A stretch of 64,000 nt of DNA from Bradyrhizobium sp. WBAH42 (lineage in GTDB: Bacteria > Pseudomonadota > Alphaproteobacteria > Rhizobiales > Xanthobacteraceae): contig NZ_CP036533.1 in assembly GCF_024585265.1 (NCBI RefSeq), positions 4,535,001 to 4,599,000 on the forward strand, in the 5' to 3' direction. The notes under the pieces are model-generated. The model made no database searches. It saw only the letters and a program-made list of their open reading frames with translations, and was not told the DNA's origin. This document shows, one piece after another, positions 17,095 to 28,190 of this stretch; within the stretch, counting starts at the first letter, position 1; each line of letters starts with the position of its first letter. The position numbers were made by a program, and so were the translations under genes.

Positions 17095-17104
17095 GGTGCG
17101 CCCG

Positions 17105-17683
17105 CTACTTGATCTTGTCGTAAGCGGCCGCGAAATCGCCGAGCGGCATCGGGATCGCGATCGTCTCCTTGGCCATGTTCTGGAACGAGACCTTCAGCTG
17201 CTTGCCCGAGCGAAAGGCGGCGAGCAGGTCCGGTGCCATCGGCGTCGAGGCGTAGCAGCCGCGGTTCTCGCAGGTCTGGATCTGGAGGTCGAACATCTTG
17301 CCTTCGTCGACCTGGAGCTTGGCCCCGACGGGAAGGTTGAGGCCGAGCGGCAATTGCAATAGCGCGATCGGCGTGCGGGTGTCGGGCGCGATGCGGATGT
17401 TGATCAGGACGACGGTCTGGCCGGTCTTGGTCAGCACCGCGTTCTGCTCCATCGCACATTCGAGCGCCGCGTCACGACTTGCGCTGGTGCAGCGGACGAT
17501 CCAACCGGGCTGTCCGGAAGACCCGTCAGCCTGCGCCTGCGTCGGGGCGGGCGCGGGCTGCGCGGCCGGGGCGGGCGCGGCGTTCTTCTTGGCGCCCTGC
17601 TGGGCATGTGCGACGCCTGCGGACAACAGGACCACAGCGGCAAGGGCGACAAGTCTGGATTGCATAGGCATGGGAAACCGCAT
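17105..17683 (-). CDS. Invasion-associated locus B (IalB) family periplasmic protein
   Basis: Protein of 192 residues with a signal peptide (LVALAAVVLLSAGVAHAQ), an Ala/Pro-rich linker, then the IalB domain (WIVRCTS, ECAMEQNAVL, GQTVVLINIRI, LGLNLPVGAKLQVDEG, CENRGCYAS). Cys residues in CTS, ECA and CENRGC probably pair. The family is widespread in alphaproteobacteria; its Bartonella founder is linked to erythrocyte invasion, but free-living members have no proven role. The exact start is uncertain between the Met codons at 17683, 17671 and 17665. It ends 10 bases from the convergent DUF1428 gene. Confidence 0.9.
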   Translation of the reverse strand: MRFPMPMQSRLVALAAVVLLSAGVAHAQQGAKKNAAPAPAAQPAPAPTQAQADGSSGQPGWIVRCTSASRDAALECAMEQNAVLTKTGQTVVLINIRIAPDTRTPIALLQLPLGLNLPVGAKLQVDEGKMFDLQIQTCENRGCYASTPMAPDLLAAFRSGKQLKVSFQNMAKETIAIPMPLGDFAAAYDKIK

Positions 17684-17731
17684 TTGCGAACAGGGGTCTC
17701 GCTGTAGCGTCGCGGCAGGCGCGGCGCAAGC

Positions 17732-20700
17732 TTACTCGGCGGCTTCCTTGACGCTGCCGTGCTCGGGCGCCACCTGGCCCTCGTCGCCCGAGCGGCCCCA
17801 GGTCGAGAACCAGTTGTTGAGCTTGTCGAGATAGAGATAGACCACCGGCGTGGTGAACAGCGTCAGTGCCTGGCTGACGATCAGGCCGCCGACCATGGCG
17901 TAGCCGAGCGGCTGCCGGATTTCGGCGCCGGTGCCGTGGCCGAGCATGAGGGGCACGCCGCCGAGCAGGGCCGCCATCGTCGTCATCATGATCGGGCGGA
18001 AGCGCAGCAGCGCGGCCTGGCGGATCGATTCCTCCGGCGTCTTGTGCTCGTCGCGCTCGGCGGCAATCGCGAAGTCGACCATCATGATGCCGTTCTTCTT
18101 CACGATGCCGATCAGGAGGATGATGCCGATCAGCGCGATCAGGCTGAAGTCGAAGCCGGCCGCCATCAGGATCGCGAGCGCGCCGACGCCGGCCGAAGGC
18201 AGCGTCGACAGGATCGTGATCGGATGGATGTAGCTCTCGTAGAGAATGCCGAGGATCAGATAGACCACGACGAGCGCGGCGAGGATCAAGAGCGGCACGG
18301 TGCCGAGCGACTGCTGGAAGGCCTGCGCGGTGCCCTGGAAGCTCGAATTCAGCGTCGCCGGTGCGCCGAGCTCGGCCATCGCCCGCTGCACGGCCTCGGT
18401 GGCCTGGCCGAGCGCGACGCCTTGCGCGAGATTGAAGCTGATCGTGATCGACGGGAACTGGCCTTGATGGCTGATCGAGAGCGGGCGGACCGGATCAGTG
18501 GTCCAGCTGGCGAAGGTCGATAGCGGCACCTGGTCGCCGGTCAGCGGCGATCTCAGATACAATTTGTTCAGCGTCTCGAGATCGCCCTGCATTTCCGGCA
18601 GGACTTCCAGGATTACCTTGTAGGTATTGAGCTGCGTGAAATATTGCGTGACCTGCCGCTGTCCGAACGCATCATACAGCGTGTCGTCGATCAACTGGGG
18701 TTGGATGCCGTAGCGGGCAGCGGTGTCGCGGTTGATCTTGAGCTGGACCGTCGTGCCCTGCGTCTGCTGGTCGGTCGCGACGTCGCGCAACTCCGGCAGC
18801 GTCTGCATCTTGGCGAGGATCTTCGGCGCCCATTCGTTGAGCTCGGCGAGATCTGCGTCCTGCAGGGTGAACTCGAACTGCGTGCGCGTCGGCCGGCCAC
18901 CGAGCCGGACGTCCTGGGCCGCCTGCATATAGAGGCGCGCGCCCGGCACTTTCTCGAGCTTCGGACGCAGCCGTGCGATGATCTGCTGAGCGGACGCCTC
19001 CCGCTCGTTGCGCGGCTTGAGCGTGATGAACATGTTGCCGTTGTTGCCGGCACGGCCGCTGCCGCCGATGTTCATGGCGATCGTTGCGACGTCGGGGTCG
19101 TCCATCACGATCTTGCCGAGCTCGACCTGGCGGCGCTGCATCTCCTTGAACGAAATGTCCTGCGAGGCTTCAGACGTGGCCGTGATCAGGCCGACGTCCT
19201 GCTGCGGGAAGAAGCCCTTGGGGATCAGCACGAACAGGTAGACCGACAGGCCGAGCGTGACGAAGAAAATCGCGAGCGTGGTGCGCCGCCAGGCCAGGGC
19301 GTGGTCGAGCACGTATTCGTAGCCGCGCAGCATGCCGTCGAAGGCGCGCTCGCTCCACTGATAGAGCTTGCCGTGGGTGACCTCGCCATGGGCGCGCAGG
19401 AAGCGCGAGGCCATCATCGGCGTCAGCGTCAGCGACACGAACATCGAGACGAAGATCGTCATCGCCAGCACGACGGCGAATTCGCGGAACAGGCGCCCGA
19501 TGATGCCGCCCATCAACAGCAGGGGGATCAGCACCGCGACCAGCGAGATGCTGATGGAGACGATGGTGAAGCCGATTTCCTTGGAGCCTTTGAAGGCGGC
19601 CTCCATCGGAGAGTCGCCTTCCTCGATGTAGCGCGTGATGTTCTCGAGCATCACGATGGCGTCGTCGACGACGAAGCCGACCGCGATGGTGAGCGCCATC
19701 AGCGACAGATTGTCGAGCGAATAGCCGGCCACCCACATCAAGGCGCAGGCACCCAGCAGCGCCAATGGCACCGTGACCGTCGGTATGACCGTCGCCCAGA
19801 AGCTTCGCAGGAACATGAAGATGACCATGACCACGAGGGCGATGGTCAGCAGCAGCGTGAACTGGACGTCCTCGACCGCGGCGCGGATGGTGGTGGTTCG
19901 GTCGCTGATGAGCTCGATCTTGATCGCGGGCGGAATCGCCGCCACGAGGCGGGGCAGGGTCGCCTTGATCCGGTCCACGGTCTCGATGACGTTGGCGCCC
20001 GGCTGCTTGAAGATCACCAGGAACACGCCGCGCTTGCCGTTCGCCCAGGCCGCCTGCTTGGCGTCTTCGGCGGCGCTGACCGCCTGGCCGATGTCGCGAA
20101 TCCGCAGCGGAGCGCCGTTGCGATAGGCGATGATGACGTCGTTCCAGTCCTTCGCGTGCGTGAGCTGGTCGTTGGCGTAGATCGTATAGGCGCGCTTCTC
20201 GCCGTCGATATTGCCCTTGGGGCTGTCGACCGTGGTGATCGCGATCTGGCTGCGGATGTCCTCCATCGACAGGCCCTTGGCGACCAGCTTTGCGGGATCG
20301 ACCTGGATGCGGATGGAAGGTTTCTGCTGGCCGCCGATGAAGACCTGGGCGACCCCTGAGAGCTGGCTGATCTGCTGGGCGAGCTGGGCGTCGACCGAGT
20401 CGCTGACGGTCGTCAGCGGCAGCGTCTCCGATGTCGCCGACAGCAGCAGGATCGGCGCGTCGGCGGGGTTGACCTTGCGGTAGGTCGGGGGCGACGGCAG
20501 GTTTTTCGGCAACTGGCCGCTGGCCGCGTTGATGGCGCCCTGCACGTCGTTGGCGGCGCCGTCAATGTTGCGGTTGAGATCGAACTGGATGGTGATCGAC
20601 GCCGTGCCCAGATAGCTCGTCGAGGTCATCTGCGCGATGCCCGGGATCTGGGCGAATTGCCGCTCGAGCGGCTGCGCCACGGACGAAGCCATCGTTTCAG

Positions 20701-20875
20701 GGCTGCCGCCGGGCAGGTTGGCGGTGATCTGGATGGTCGGAAAGTCCACCTGCGGCAGCGGCGCGACCGGAAGCAGGGGATAGGCGACCAAGCCGACGAA
20801 GAGAATGCCGGCCATCAGCAGCGAGGTGCCGATGGGATATCGGATAAAAGGTGCCGAAATCCCGCCCTCGGTCAT
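17732..20875 (-). CDS. RND efflux inner-membrane transporter (MdtB/MdtC-like)
   Basis: Protein of 1047 residues, full length for HAE1-type RND pumps. TM1 is near 15-33 (GTSLLMAGILFVGLVAYPLL), followed by the porter domain with LPGGSPETMASSVAQPLE. TM4 has the proton-relay pair (VGFVVDDAIVMLENI), and the second half repeats the topology, with TM12 in MVGGLIVSQALTLFTTPVVY. It exports drugs or other amphiphiles across both membranes with the adaptor and an outer-membrane channel; no channel gene is in the window. Its ATG overlaps the adaptor stop (ATGA), so the pair is coupled. Similarity appears closest to the MdtB/MdtC group, but substrate cannot be deduced. Confidence 0.95.
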   Translation of the reverse strand: MTEGGISAPFIRYPIGTSLLMAGILFVGLVAYPLLPVAPLPQVDFPTIQITANLPGGSPETMASSVAQPLERQFAQIPGIAQMTSTSYLGTASITIQFDLNRNIDGAANDVQGAINAASGQLPKNLPSPPTYRKVNPADAPILLLSATSETLPLTTVSDSVDAQLAQQISQLSGVAQVFIGGQQKPSIRIQVDPAKLVAKGLSMEDIRSQIAITTVDSPKGNIDGEKRAYTIYANDQLTHAKDWNDVIIAYRNGAPLRIRDIGQAVSAAEDAKQAAWANGKRGVFLVIFKQPGANVIETVDRIKATLPRLVAAIPPAIKIELISDRTTTIRAAVEDVQFTLLLTIALVVMVIFMFLRSFWATVIPTVTVPLALLGACALMWVAGYSLDNLSLMALTIAVGFVVDDAIVMLENITRYIEEGDSPMEAAFKGSKEIGFTIVSISISLVAVLIPLLLMGGIIGRLFREFAVVLAMTIFVSMFVSLTLTPMMASRFLRAHGEVTHGKLYQWSERAFDGMLRGYEYVLDHALAWRRTTLAIFFVTLGLSVYLFVLIPKGFFPQQDVGLITATSEASQDISFKEMQRRQVELGKIVMDDPDVATIAMNIGGSGRAGNNGNMFITLKPRNEREASAQQIIARLRPKLEKVPGARLYMQAAQDVRLGGRPTRTQFEFTLQDADLAELNEWAPKILAKMQTLPELRDVATDQQTQGTTVQLKINRDTAARYGIQPQLIDDTLYDAFGQRQVTQYFTQLNTYKVILEVLPEMQGDLETLNKLYLRSPLTGDQVPLSTFASWTTDPVRPLSISHQGQFPSITISFNLAQGVALGQATEAVQRAMAELGAPATLNSSFQGTAQAFQQSLGTVPLLILAALVVVYLILGILYESYIHPITILSTLPSAGVGALAILMAAGFDFSLIALIGIILLIGIVKKNGIMMVDFAIAAERDEHKTPEESIRQAALLRFRPIMMTTMAALLGGVPLMLGHGTGAEIRQPLGYAMVGGLIVSQALTLFTTPVVYLYLDKLNNWFSTWGRSGDEGQVAPEHGSVKEAAE

Positions 20876-22053
20876 TGCTGTCGTACCTTGTTCTGGGCCG
20901 GATCCGAGCTTGCCACCGCGGTCGACACCAGGCTTCCGGGCTGGACCTTGAACTGACCGCCGACGATCACCTGTTGGCCGGGGCTCAAGCCTTCCTCGAT
21001 GACCGAACGCCCGTCGATGCCATAGCTGACCTTGACCTTGTGCAGTTCGGCCTTGTTGTCCTGATTGACCGTGTAGGCGTAGAGCCCGTTGGTGGAGTGC
21101 TGGACCGCGTCATCCGGAACGACGGTCGCATCCTTCAGCGTTCGCACCAGGAGCCGCGTCGAGACCGATTGGCCCGGCCACAGCGTGTTTTCCTTGTTGT
21201 CGAACACCGCCTTGAGCCGGATCGTGCCGCTGCTCGTGTCGACCTGGTTGTTGATCACAGCGAGCTTGCCCTCGGCCAGCGTCTTCTTGCCGTCGGTGGT
21301 GAGGGCGATCACCTTGAGCGCGCCGGCCTTCTGGCCCTCGCTGATATAGGGGAGCTGGTCTTCCGGCGCGGTGAAGATCACCGCGATCGGCTCGACCTGC
21401 GAGATCGTGACGATGGCGGTCTGCGAGGAGGCGTTGACGATGTTGCCGATGTCGACCTGACGCAGGCCCGCAACGCCGGTGATCGGTGCCTTGATCTGGG
21501 TGTAATCGAGCTGGGTCTGGGCGTTGGAGATCGCGGCATCATCGGCGGCGATCTGCGCGGTGAGCTGAGCCACGGTGGTGCGCTGGGTGTCGACGCGCTG
21601 GGCGGTGGCAAATTCGCCGAGCTTCGTGGCGCGCTGGAGCTCGAGATTGGCGTTGGCGAGACTGGCCTCGTCCTGCGCCTTCTTGGCCTTGGCCTGGTCA
21701 AGCGTGGCCTGATAGGGGCGGGGATCGATCGAGACCAGGAGATCGCCCTGCTTGACGATCTGGCCTTCCCTGAATTCGAGCTTGTCGATCTGGCCATCCA
21801 CGCGGGTTCGGACCTGGACCGTGTTGAAGCCCTGAACCGTACCGAGCCCGGTCAAATAGACCGGAAAGTCGGTCTTCTGGACCGGCGCAACGCTGACGGG
21901 GACGGCGGAGGGGCGAGGCGGGCCTTTTTGAGCGGTTTGTGCGGTCTGGACTTTTCCAGCCTCGGACGAGCCGAATTTCTGCCAACTATAATAACCCGCG
22001 GAGGCCACGGCCGCGATGATCAGAAGCCAAAGGATCGGCCGGGACTTTTTCAT
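20872..22053 (-). CDS. RND efflux periplasmic adaptor (MdtA-like membrane fusion protein)
   Basis: Protein of 393 residues. An N-terminal membrane anchor (ILWLLIIAAVASAGYYSW) precedes the adaptor core: VQVRTRVDGQIDKLEFREGQ (lipoyl half), an alpha-hairpin (about 110-170), QTQLDYTQIKAPITGVAG (second lipoyl half), and beta-barrel and membrane-proximal domains (GQSVSTRLLVRTLKDATVVP). It bridges the RND pump and an outer-membrane channel. First gene of the two-gene unit; a near-consensus promoter lies 68 bases upstream. Confidence 0.94.
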   Translation of the reverse strand: MKKSRPILWLLIIAAVASAGYYSWQKFGSSEAGKVQTAQTAQKGPPRPSAVPVSVAPVQKTDFPVYLTGLGTVQGFNTVQVRTRVDGQIDKLEFREGQIVKQGDLLVSIDPRPYQATLDQAKAKKAQDEASLANANLELQRATKLGEFATAQRVDTQRTTVAQLTAQIAADDAAISNAQTQLDYTQIKAPITGVAGLRQVDIGNIVNASSQTAIVTISQVEPIAVIFTAPEDQLPYISEGQKAGALKVIALTTDGKKTLAEGKLAVINNQVDTSSGTIRLKAVFDNKENTLWPGQSVSTRLLVRTLKDATVVPDDAVQHSTNGLYAYTVNQDNKAELHKVKVSYGIDGRSVIEEGLSPGQQVIVGGQFKVQPGSLVSTAVASSDPAQNKVRQQ

Positions 22054-22120
22054 GTCGTCTCGTATCGGCTCGCATGCCCTCGGCTACGAATATCGGGGCA
22101 ATCGTACGGTTCCATATGAT

Positions 22121-22149
22121 GTATAATACACGCCAACTTCCAGTGTAAA
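22121..22149 (-). promoter_or_regulatory. Sigma-70-type promoter and small palindrome upstream of the efflux pair
   Basis: On the minus strand TTTACA (22149-22144) is followed after 17 bases by TTATAC (22126-22121), close to housekeeping -35/-10 consensus and oriented toward the adaptor gene. The -10 element lies inside the palindrome TGTATAATACA (22120-22130), so a local repressor could occlude it. The rest of the 22054-22426 gap shows no gene. Confidence 0.55.
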
Positions 22150-22426
22150 CAGCACTATCAGTTGAGAATCCTAAACAATTGGAAAGCTTTGCACCGTGTA
22201 GGCAGCTCGCTGGCGCGCCGGTGTGCAGGGCTGCATTTTCGCGCCGCGAGCGTTCGGCGTGCCATGCTTGCGCAGCACGCGCAGCGGTGTGCTCAGGGCC
22301 GATCGGCTTCGCGCCGGGCCGTGGTTCGGATCAACCGCAAGAACGGTTCTAAGTTGCGTCGTGGCCGTTTCGGTTGTCAGGGATTTCGGCATCGTCCATA
22401 TCGGCGCCGCATCAACGGAGCGAAGC

Positions 22427-22666
22427 ATGGACGAGCTGAACGGCAAGCTGATCGCGTGCCAGATTCTGATCACGGGATTGATCGCGCGTGTCGCCAACGA
22501 GCAGCGCGATCCCTTGCGCTTCCTCACCGACTTTCGCGACGAGATCAAAGCCGTCGTCAGCGGCGTCAACATCGCCGGCATGGACAGCACCGATCGCGTG
22601 CGCGCCGTTGCGCAGAAGACTGTCGACGAATTGTTCTCGCTGATGAAGCCGCCGAGCAGCGACTGA
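22427..22666 (+). CDS. Small hypothetical protein
   Basis: Protein of 79 residues (MDELNGKLIACQILITGLIARVANE...). A GGAG sequence about 8 bases upstream supports ATG 22427; the longer frame upstream is not protein-like. It appears helical, with a hydrophobic N-terminal segment (ACQILITGLIARVA) and conserved-looking TDFRDEIKAVV. No family was recognised. It lies upstream of the iron-uptake operon but before its control motifs, so it is probably a separate unit. Confidence 0.65.
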   Translation: MDELNGKLIACQILITGLIARVANEQRDPLRFLTDFRDEIKAVVSGVNIAGMDSTDRVRAVAQKTVDELFSLMKPPSSD

Positions 22667-22688
22667 GAGCGATGCGCGATCGCCGCTG

Positions 22689-22741
22689 TTTAGAACGAGT
22701 CCAGTCTCGTCTTAGAACGATTTCAAACTGCAGTTTAGAAT
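22689..22741. promoter_or_regulatory. Three phased TTTAGAA motifs upstream of the iron-uptake operon (Irr/ICE-like)
   Basis: TTTAGAAC (22689-22696), CTTAGAAC (22711-22718) and TTTAGAAT (22734-22741) repeat at 22- and 23-base spacing, about two DNA turns. Each is followed by a weaker inverted half (for example CGATTTCAAA). Rhizobial iron control elements bound by Irr have a TTTAGAA-n3-TTCTAAA form. The position, 115-170 bases before the receptor gene, fits iron-responsive control. Binding is inferred. Confidence 0.6.
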
Positions 22742-22855
22742 CGTTTTGATCTGGACCAATTCAAAGGTTCTCGCGAACGGCTCGCATTGACCCGCTATTT
22801 TGCGGCCGATACCAACAGCCCATCGCTCGTTCGAAGTGAATGAGCGAACAGGAAG

Positions 22856-25267
22856 ATGGGGCGTTTGGTAATGGGGCAGGTGGTCGCACCGAAGTCGTTG
22901 CGTTCGGTCGTAGCGTTCGATCCGATGGATGAGAGGTCCGCGGGCGTTTCCGGCAAGAAAGTTTCAGCGGTCGCGAGCTTGATCGCGGTGGCGTCGGTGT
23001 CGAGCGGCGCGCAGGCGCAGCAGTCGAATCTGCCGCCGGTGACGGTCGATGCTCCGGTCGAGCGTCCGCGTCCGACGGCCTCGAAGCCTTCGCCCGAGCA
23101 GGTCCGTGCCCGCAACGCGCTTCGCCGTGCCGCGCAGCGCCAGCCGGTGCAGCAGGCGGCGCCCGCCACGCCGTCCGGCGCTCCCGACAGCAATCCGTAC
23201 GCGGATCCGGCTGCGCCGTACAAGGTCGATCACGTCCAGGCTTCGGGCAAGTTTCCCGAGAAGATGCTGAACACGCCGAAGACCATTACCGTGCTCAGCA
23301 AGGAGGTGCTCGAGGACAAGAACGCCACGACGCTGAAGGAGATCGGGCGCTCGACCGCAGGCGTGACGCTCGGCACGGGCGAGGGCGGCAACGCGTTCGG
23401 CGACCGTTTCTTCATCCGCGGCTTCGACGCGCGCAACGACGTCTTCATCGACGGCATCCGCGATCCCGCCGTTTCCATCCGCGAGAACTTCTTCACCGAG
23501 CAGATCGAGATTCTGCGCGGACCGGCATCCTCCTATGCCGGCCGCGGCACTGCCGGCGGCGCCATCAACATCGTCACCAAGCAGGCCGGCGACGTCAACT
23601 TCAAGCGCATCGACAGCGAGTTTGGCACCGACATGACCAAGCGCGTAACGCTCGACGTCAACCAGGTCATCGATCCCACCTTCTCGGTGCGCGCCGGCGG
23701 CCTGTTCCAGGACGCCAACGTCGCCGGGCGCAACTACGTGACCGACAACCGCTGGGGCAGCTTCATCTCGACCAAGTACACCCCGACCAACGACATCAAG
23801 ATCACGACGAACTACGTCCATACCGACCTCAGCGGCTATCCCGATTTCGGCGTGCCCTATTACAAGCAGGGCAACGTGCCGGTGACGTCGGCGGGCATTC
23901 CGCGTGGCAATTGGTACGGCTTCCTCAACCGCGACTTCCAGACCGCGCGGCAGGATTTCGGCACCGGTACCATCGAGTACAAGGTCAACGAGGCGATCAC
24001 GCTGACCAGCAAGGTGCGTGGCGAGCACTCGCTGCTCAACTACATCGGCACGCTGCCGCAGAACCCGAATACGACAAGCCCCAACCCGCTGCTCTGGACC
24101 ACGACGGCGAGCGCGCAGAGCCGTTACCAGAACGTCGACGTATGGGCCAACCAGAACGAGGCCACGTTCAAGCTCGACACCGGCGGGGTCAAGCACACGG
24201 CGGTGTTCGGCGTCGAATATTCGAACGAGAACATCTCGATCGATCGTTATGCCGGTCTCGCGTCCGAACTGGCCGGTTCGCCCTTCACCAGCACGGGCGC
24301 GGTGACGGGTGTCAATCTCTACTCCCCGCAATACACCAACATTCCCTTCGGCATTCCGTCACTCGTCGGCAATCCGACCCGCTACGGCGTCAACACCAGC
24401 AGCGTGTATGTTATGGACACCGCGAACTGGCAGGACACGATCATCGTCAACGGCGGTGTGCGCTACGACGGCTACAGCCAGAGCGCATCCAACAATTCGA
24501 GCTATGTGAAGCAGAACGCCGATCTGGTGAACTACAATGTCGGTGTGGTCTACAAGCCGATGTCGATCGGCAGCGTCTATGCAGCCTATGCGACTTCGGC
24601 CAATCCGTTCGGGTCGGAGCTGGACGCGACCGGCACCGACTACGGCGGTGTTCCTCCCAACTCGACCTTGTTGCTCGGGCCCGAGCGCAACAAGGCGATC
24701 GAGGTCGGCACCAAATGGGAGCTTGCGGATCGCCACCTGCTGGTGACCGGCGCGCTGTTCCAGACCACCAAGGACAACGCGCGCGAGACCGTCAACAACC
24801 TGCTCACATCGGGTGCAGCCTACAGGATCCAAGGCATCGACATCGAAGCGGAGGGCAAGATCACCGACCGCTGGAGCATCTTCGGCGGCCTGGTGCTGAT
24901 GCAGTCGAAGGTCACGCAGAGCGGCGTTGCTTCGAATCTCGGGCTGCAACTCGCCAACATCGCGCACCAGTCGTTCAGCATGCTCACCAAGTACAAGTTC
25001 GACGGCGGTTGGGAGCTTGGCGGCCAGGCAGTGTATCGCTCCAAGGTCTATGGCGGCACGTTCGCGGCCAACACCAACGAGCTGCCGAGCTATTGGCGCT
25101 TCGACGCGTTCGTCGAGAAGAAGATCGACCAGAACTGGAGCATGAAGTTCTACGCGCAGAACCTGACCAACAAGCTCTATTACGACTCGTTCTATCGCAG
25201 CAACGTCCCGTTCGTTGCGGTCGCGCCGGGACGGGCGTTCTACGTCGTGACCACAGCGAAGTTCTGA
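22856..25267 (+). CDS. TonB-dependent siderophore receptor (Fiu/catecholate type)
   Basis: Outer-membrane receptor of up to 803 residues. The N-terminus has a weak signal-like segment ([21 protein letters not shown]), which would follow an unusually long n-region if translation starts at 22856. The plug domain follows ([69 protein letters not shown]). A 22-strand barrel ends in the typical aromatic C-terminus (FYVVTTAKF). Imports ferric siderophore, powered by the TonB-ExbB-ExbD proteins encoded downstream. Its immediate neighbour is a PiuC/YbiX dioxygenase, as beside Fiu in enterics, suggesting catecholate or related ligands. ATG 22871 is an alternative start. Confidence 0.93.
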   Translation: MGRLVMGQVVAPKSLRSVVAFDPMDERSAGVSGKKVSAVASLIAVASVSSGAQAQQSNLPPVTVDAPVERPRPTASKPSPEQVRARNALRRAAQRQPVQQAAPATPSGAPDSNPYADPAAPYKVDHVQASGKFPEKMLNTPKTITVLSKEVLEDKNATTLKEIGRSTAGVTLGTGEGGNAFGDRFFIRGFDARNDVFIDGIRDPAVSIRENFFTEQIEILRGPASSYAGRGTAGGAINIVTKQAGDVNFKRIDSEFGTDMTKRVTLDVNQVIDPTFSVRAGGLFQDANVAGRNYVTDNRWGSFISTKYTPTNDIKITTNYVHTDLSGYPDFGVPYYKQGNVPVTSAGIPRGNWYGFLNRDFQTARQDFGTGTIEYKVNEAITLTSKVRGEHSLLNYIGTLPQNPNTTSPNPLLWTTTASAQSRYQNVDVWANQNEATFKLDTGGVKHTAVFGVEYSNENISIDRYAGLASELAGSPFTSTGAVTGVNLYSPQYTNIPFGIPSLVGNPTRYGVNTSSVYVMDTANWQDTIIVNGGVRYDGYSQSASNNSSYVKQNADLVNYNVGVVYKPMSIGSVYAAYATSANPFGSELDATGTDYGGVPPNSTLLLGPERNKAIEVGTKWELADRHLLVTGALFQTTKDNARETVNNLLTSGAAYRIQGIDIEAEGKITDRWSIFGGLVLMQSKVTQSGVASNLGLQLANIAHQSFSMLTKYKFDGGWELGGQAVYRSKVYGGTFAANTNELPSYWRFDAFVEKKIDQNWSMKFYAQNLTNKLYYDSFYRSNVPFVAVAPGRAFYVVTTAKF

Positions 25268-25269
25268 TC

Positions 25270-25955
25270 ATGTTGACGTGCTTGCCTGGCGTTCTCAGCA
25301 AGGATGATGTGGCGGATTTCCGCCGCATCATGGACGCCAGCGAATGGGAGGACGGCCGCTCCACCGCCGGCGCGCAATCGGCGATGGTCAAGCGCAACGA
25401 ACAGCTGCCACCGGACGGCGAGGTCGCGCGAAAACTCGGCAACCGGATCATCTCGGCGCTGACGTCCAACCCGCGCTTCATAGCGGCGGCGATCCCGCTG
25501 CAGATCTTCCCGCCGCTGTTCAACCGCTATGCGGCCGACAGCGGCCACCATTTCGGCCTGCACGTCGACAATGCGATCCGCGGCGACCGCCTGACCGGCC
25601 TTCGCATCCGCACGGACCTGTCGGTCACGCTGTTCCTCGCCGAGCCGGAGGATTACGACGGTGGCGAACTTGTGATCGAGGACACCTACGGCTCCCATGA
25701 AGTCAAGTTGCCAGCCGGGGACTGCGTGCTCTATCCCTCGACCAGCCTCCACCTCGTCACGCCGGTGACCAGGGGAACGCGGGTTGCGTCTTTCTTCTGG
25801 CTTCAGAGCATGATACGGGACGATCAAGCCCGGAGCATGATCTTTGACCTCGACACCGCGATACAGGCGCTGGTGGAACGGCTCGGGCGTGACGATCCCG
25901 AAACGGTCAAATTGACGGGTATCTATCACAACCTCATTCGCTACTGGGCCGAAGT

Positions 25956-25959
<4 letters not shown>
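25270..25959 (+). CDS. Fe(II)/2-oxoglutarate dioxygenase, PiuC/YbiX family (PKHD-type hydroxylase)
   Basis: Protein of 229 residues. The double-stranded beta-helix core has the 2-His-1-Asp iron site: H-x-D in FGLHVDNAI and the distal His in [19 protein letters not shown], where the following Arg would bind 2-oxoglutarate. [24 protein letters not shown] is typical of the family N-terminus. It starts three bases after the receptor stop and overlaps exbB by 4 bases (ATGA), so it belongs to the iron operon. PiuC-type enzymes accompany siderophore receptors; their substrate is not settled. The long open frame that extends upstream in this phase is a shadow of the receptor gene. Confidence 0.93.
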
Positions 25960-26909
<950 letters not shown>

Positions 26910-26912
26910 ACC

Positions 26913-27368
26913 ATGGCCGTTTCGCTCGCAGACAACGACGACGACGACGATTTCTCGGAAACGCATGACATCAACGTCACGCCGTTCATCGACGTCATCC
27001 TGGTGCTGCTGATCATCTTCATGGTCGCCGCGCCGCTGTCCACCGTCGACCTGCCGATCGATCTGCCGACGTCGAGTGCGACGCCGCAGAAGAAGCCGGA
27101 CAAGCCGACCTATCTCAGCATCAAGCCCGACCTGACGCTCGCGATCGGAGAGAACCCTGTTCACCGGGCCGAGTTGATCGGGACCCTCGACGGCCTTTCC
27201 GACATGAGCAAGGACAAGTATGTTTTCCTGCGCGCCGATCGCTCGGTGCCATATGGCGAGTTGATGGGTGTGATGGAGCTGTTGCGCTCGGGCGGCTATA
27301 CGCGGGTGAAGCTGGTCGCGCTGGAAGGCGCGCCGGGGGCGCCTGCGGCAGGCGCCGCTCAGCCTTAA
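26913..27368 (+). CDS. exbD: TonB-system transport protein ExbD
   Basis: Protein of 151 residues. An acidic N-terminus (NDDDDDF) precedes the single transmembrane helix with the essential Asp ([21 protein letters not shown] in FIDV). The periplasmic domain follows ([37 protein letters not shown]). Works with ExbB and TonB. Close packing in the operon (3 bases after exbB, 9 before tonB) fixes the assignment. Confidence 0.96.
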   Translation: MAVSLADNDDDDDFSETHDINVTPFIDVILVLLIIFMVAAPLSTVDLPIDLPTSSATPQKKPDKPTYLSIKPDLTLAIGENPVHRAELIGTLDGLSDMSKDKYVFLRADRSVPYGELMGVMELLRSGGYTRVKLVALEGAPGAPAAGAAQP

Positions 27369-27377
27369 GGGCCAGCC

Positions 27378-28190
27378 ATGTCGGACGAACCGAGACCATC
27401 CCGAAAGCTCTGGATCGTGGCGGCGGTCGCCGCGCTCGCGCTCCATCTCGGTGGTGCTGCGCTCGCGCTGGCGCATTTGCGCGCCGACGACGACGGCGAT
27501 GGTCTTGGTGCGGCCGGTGCGGAGTTCGCGGTCGAGATGGCTTCGCCCAAGGTGCCCGATACCGATCTGCCGCCTGGGCCTGACAGCGAAGCGATGCAGG
27601 AGCAGCAGGCGCTTCCCGAGCAGAAGGCCGAGACCAAGGAGACGGAGCTTCCGAAGGACCAGTCGCAGGAGGTCGAGGATCCTGATCGCGTCGTGACCGA
27701 GAACAACACGAAGAAGCCAACGGAAGACGATCCGAAGATTCAGGCGGTCGAAACGCCCGCGGCCGAGGCATCACCGAAGTCGGTAGCAAGTGCGCGGCAG
27801 ACGCTCGACGAGGACGCGCGCGAAGCCGAGAAGGCCCTGGCACCCGTCCTGGGGCTTGGCAAGGACATCCTGAAGATCACGGCCGACTGGAACCGCAAGA
27901 TCAGCGCGCATCTCGCGGCTCACAAGGTCAATCCGGAGGGCAAGCAGCCCAATAACCAGAAGGTCAAGGTGAGCTTTGCGATCAACCGAAAAGGCAACGT
28001 GCTGTCGGTCGAAGTCGCGGAATCGTCGGGAGATGCAGCCTACGATGCTGCGGCGCTGTCAATTGTCCGCAAGTCCGATCCGATCCCGCAGCCGCCTGCC
28101 GGACTGACCGACGACCGGTTCGAACGGACCGTGGACATCATTTTCACGCCGCCGGATGCGAAGAAGAAAAAGACGGCTCAGCGCCAGTAG
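27378..28190 (+). CDS. tonB: TonB family energy transducer
   Basis: Protein of 270 residues. N-terminal TM anchor ([24 protein letters not shown]), a long acidic/Pro-Glu-Lys linker (about 50-150) spanning the periplasm, and a C-terminal TonB domain ([46 protein letters not shown]). It couples the ExbBD motor to outer-membrane receptors. Final gene of the receptor-piuC-exbBD-tonB operon. Its 3' end overlaps a convergent small gene by 13 bases. Confidence 0.93.
   Translation: MSDEPRPSRKLWIVAAVAALALHLGGAALALAHLRADDDGDGLGAAGAEFAVEMASPKVPDTDLPPGPDSEAMQEQQALPEQKAETKETELPKDQSQEVEDPDRVVTENNTKKPTEDDPKIQAVETPAAEASPKSVASARQTLDEDAREAEKALAPVLGLGKDILKITADWNRKISAHLAAHKVNPEGKQPNNQKVKVSFAINRKGNVLSVEVAESSGDAAYDAAALSIVRKSDPIPQPPAGLTDDRFERTVDIIFTPPDAKKKKTAQRQ

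Noticed and set aside
18644..20359. 571-codon rightward open frame opposite the RND pump gene
   Set aside because: It is antisense to a clear full-length RND transporter, rich in Asp, Arg and His from reverse-read GC codons, with no domain.
20851..22119. 422-codon rightward open frame opposite the efflux adaptor
   Set aside because: Low-complexity Asp/Arg/Leu sequence; it is the shadow of the adaptor gene.
22964..24331. 455-codon leftward open frame in the receptor gene
   Set aside because: Antisense shadow of a well-supported TonB-dependent receptor.
23911..25269. Upstream extension of the PiuC-type frame
   Set aside because: The residues before the ATG at 25270 are a shifted-frame reading of the receptor gene; only 25270-25959 is protein-like.
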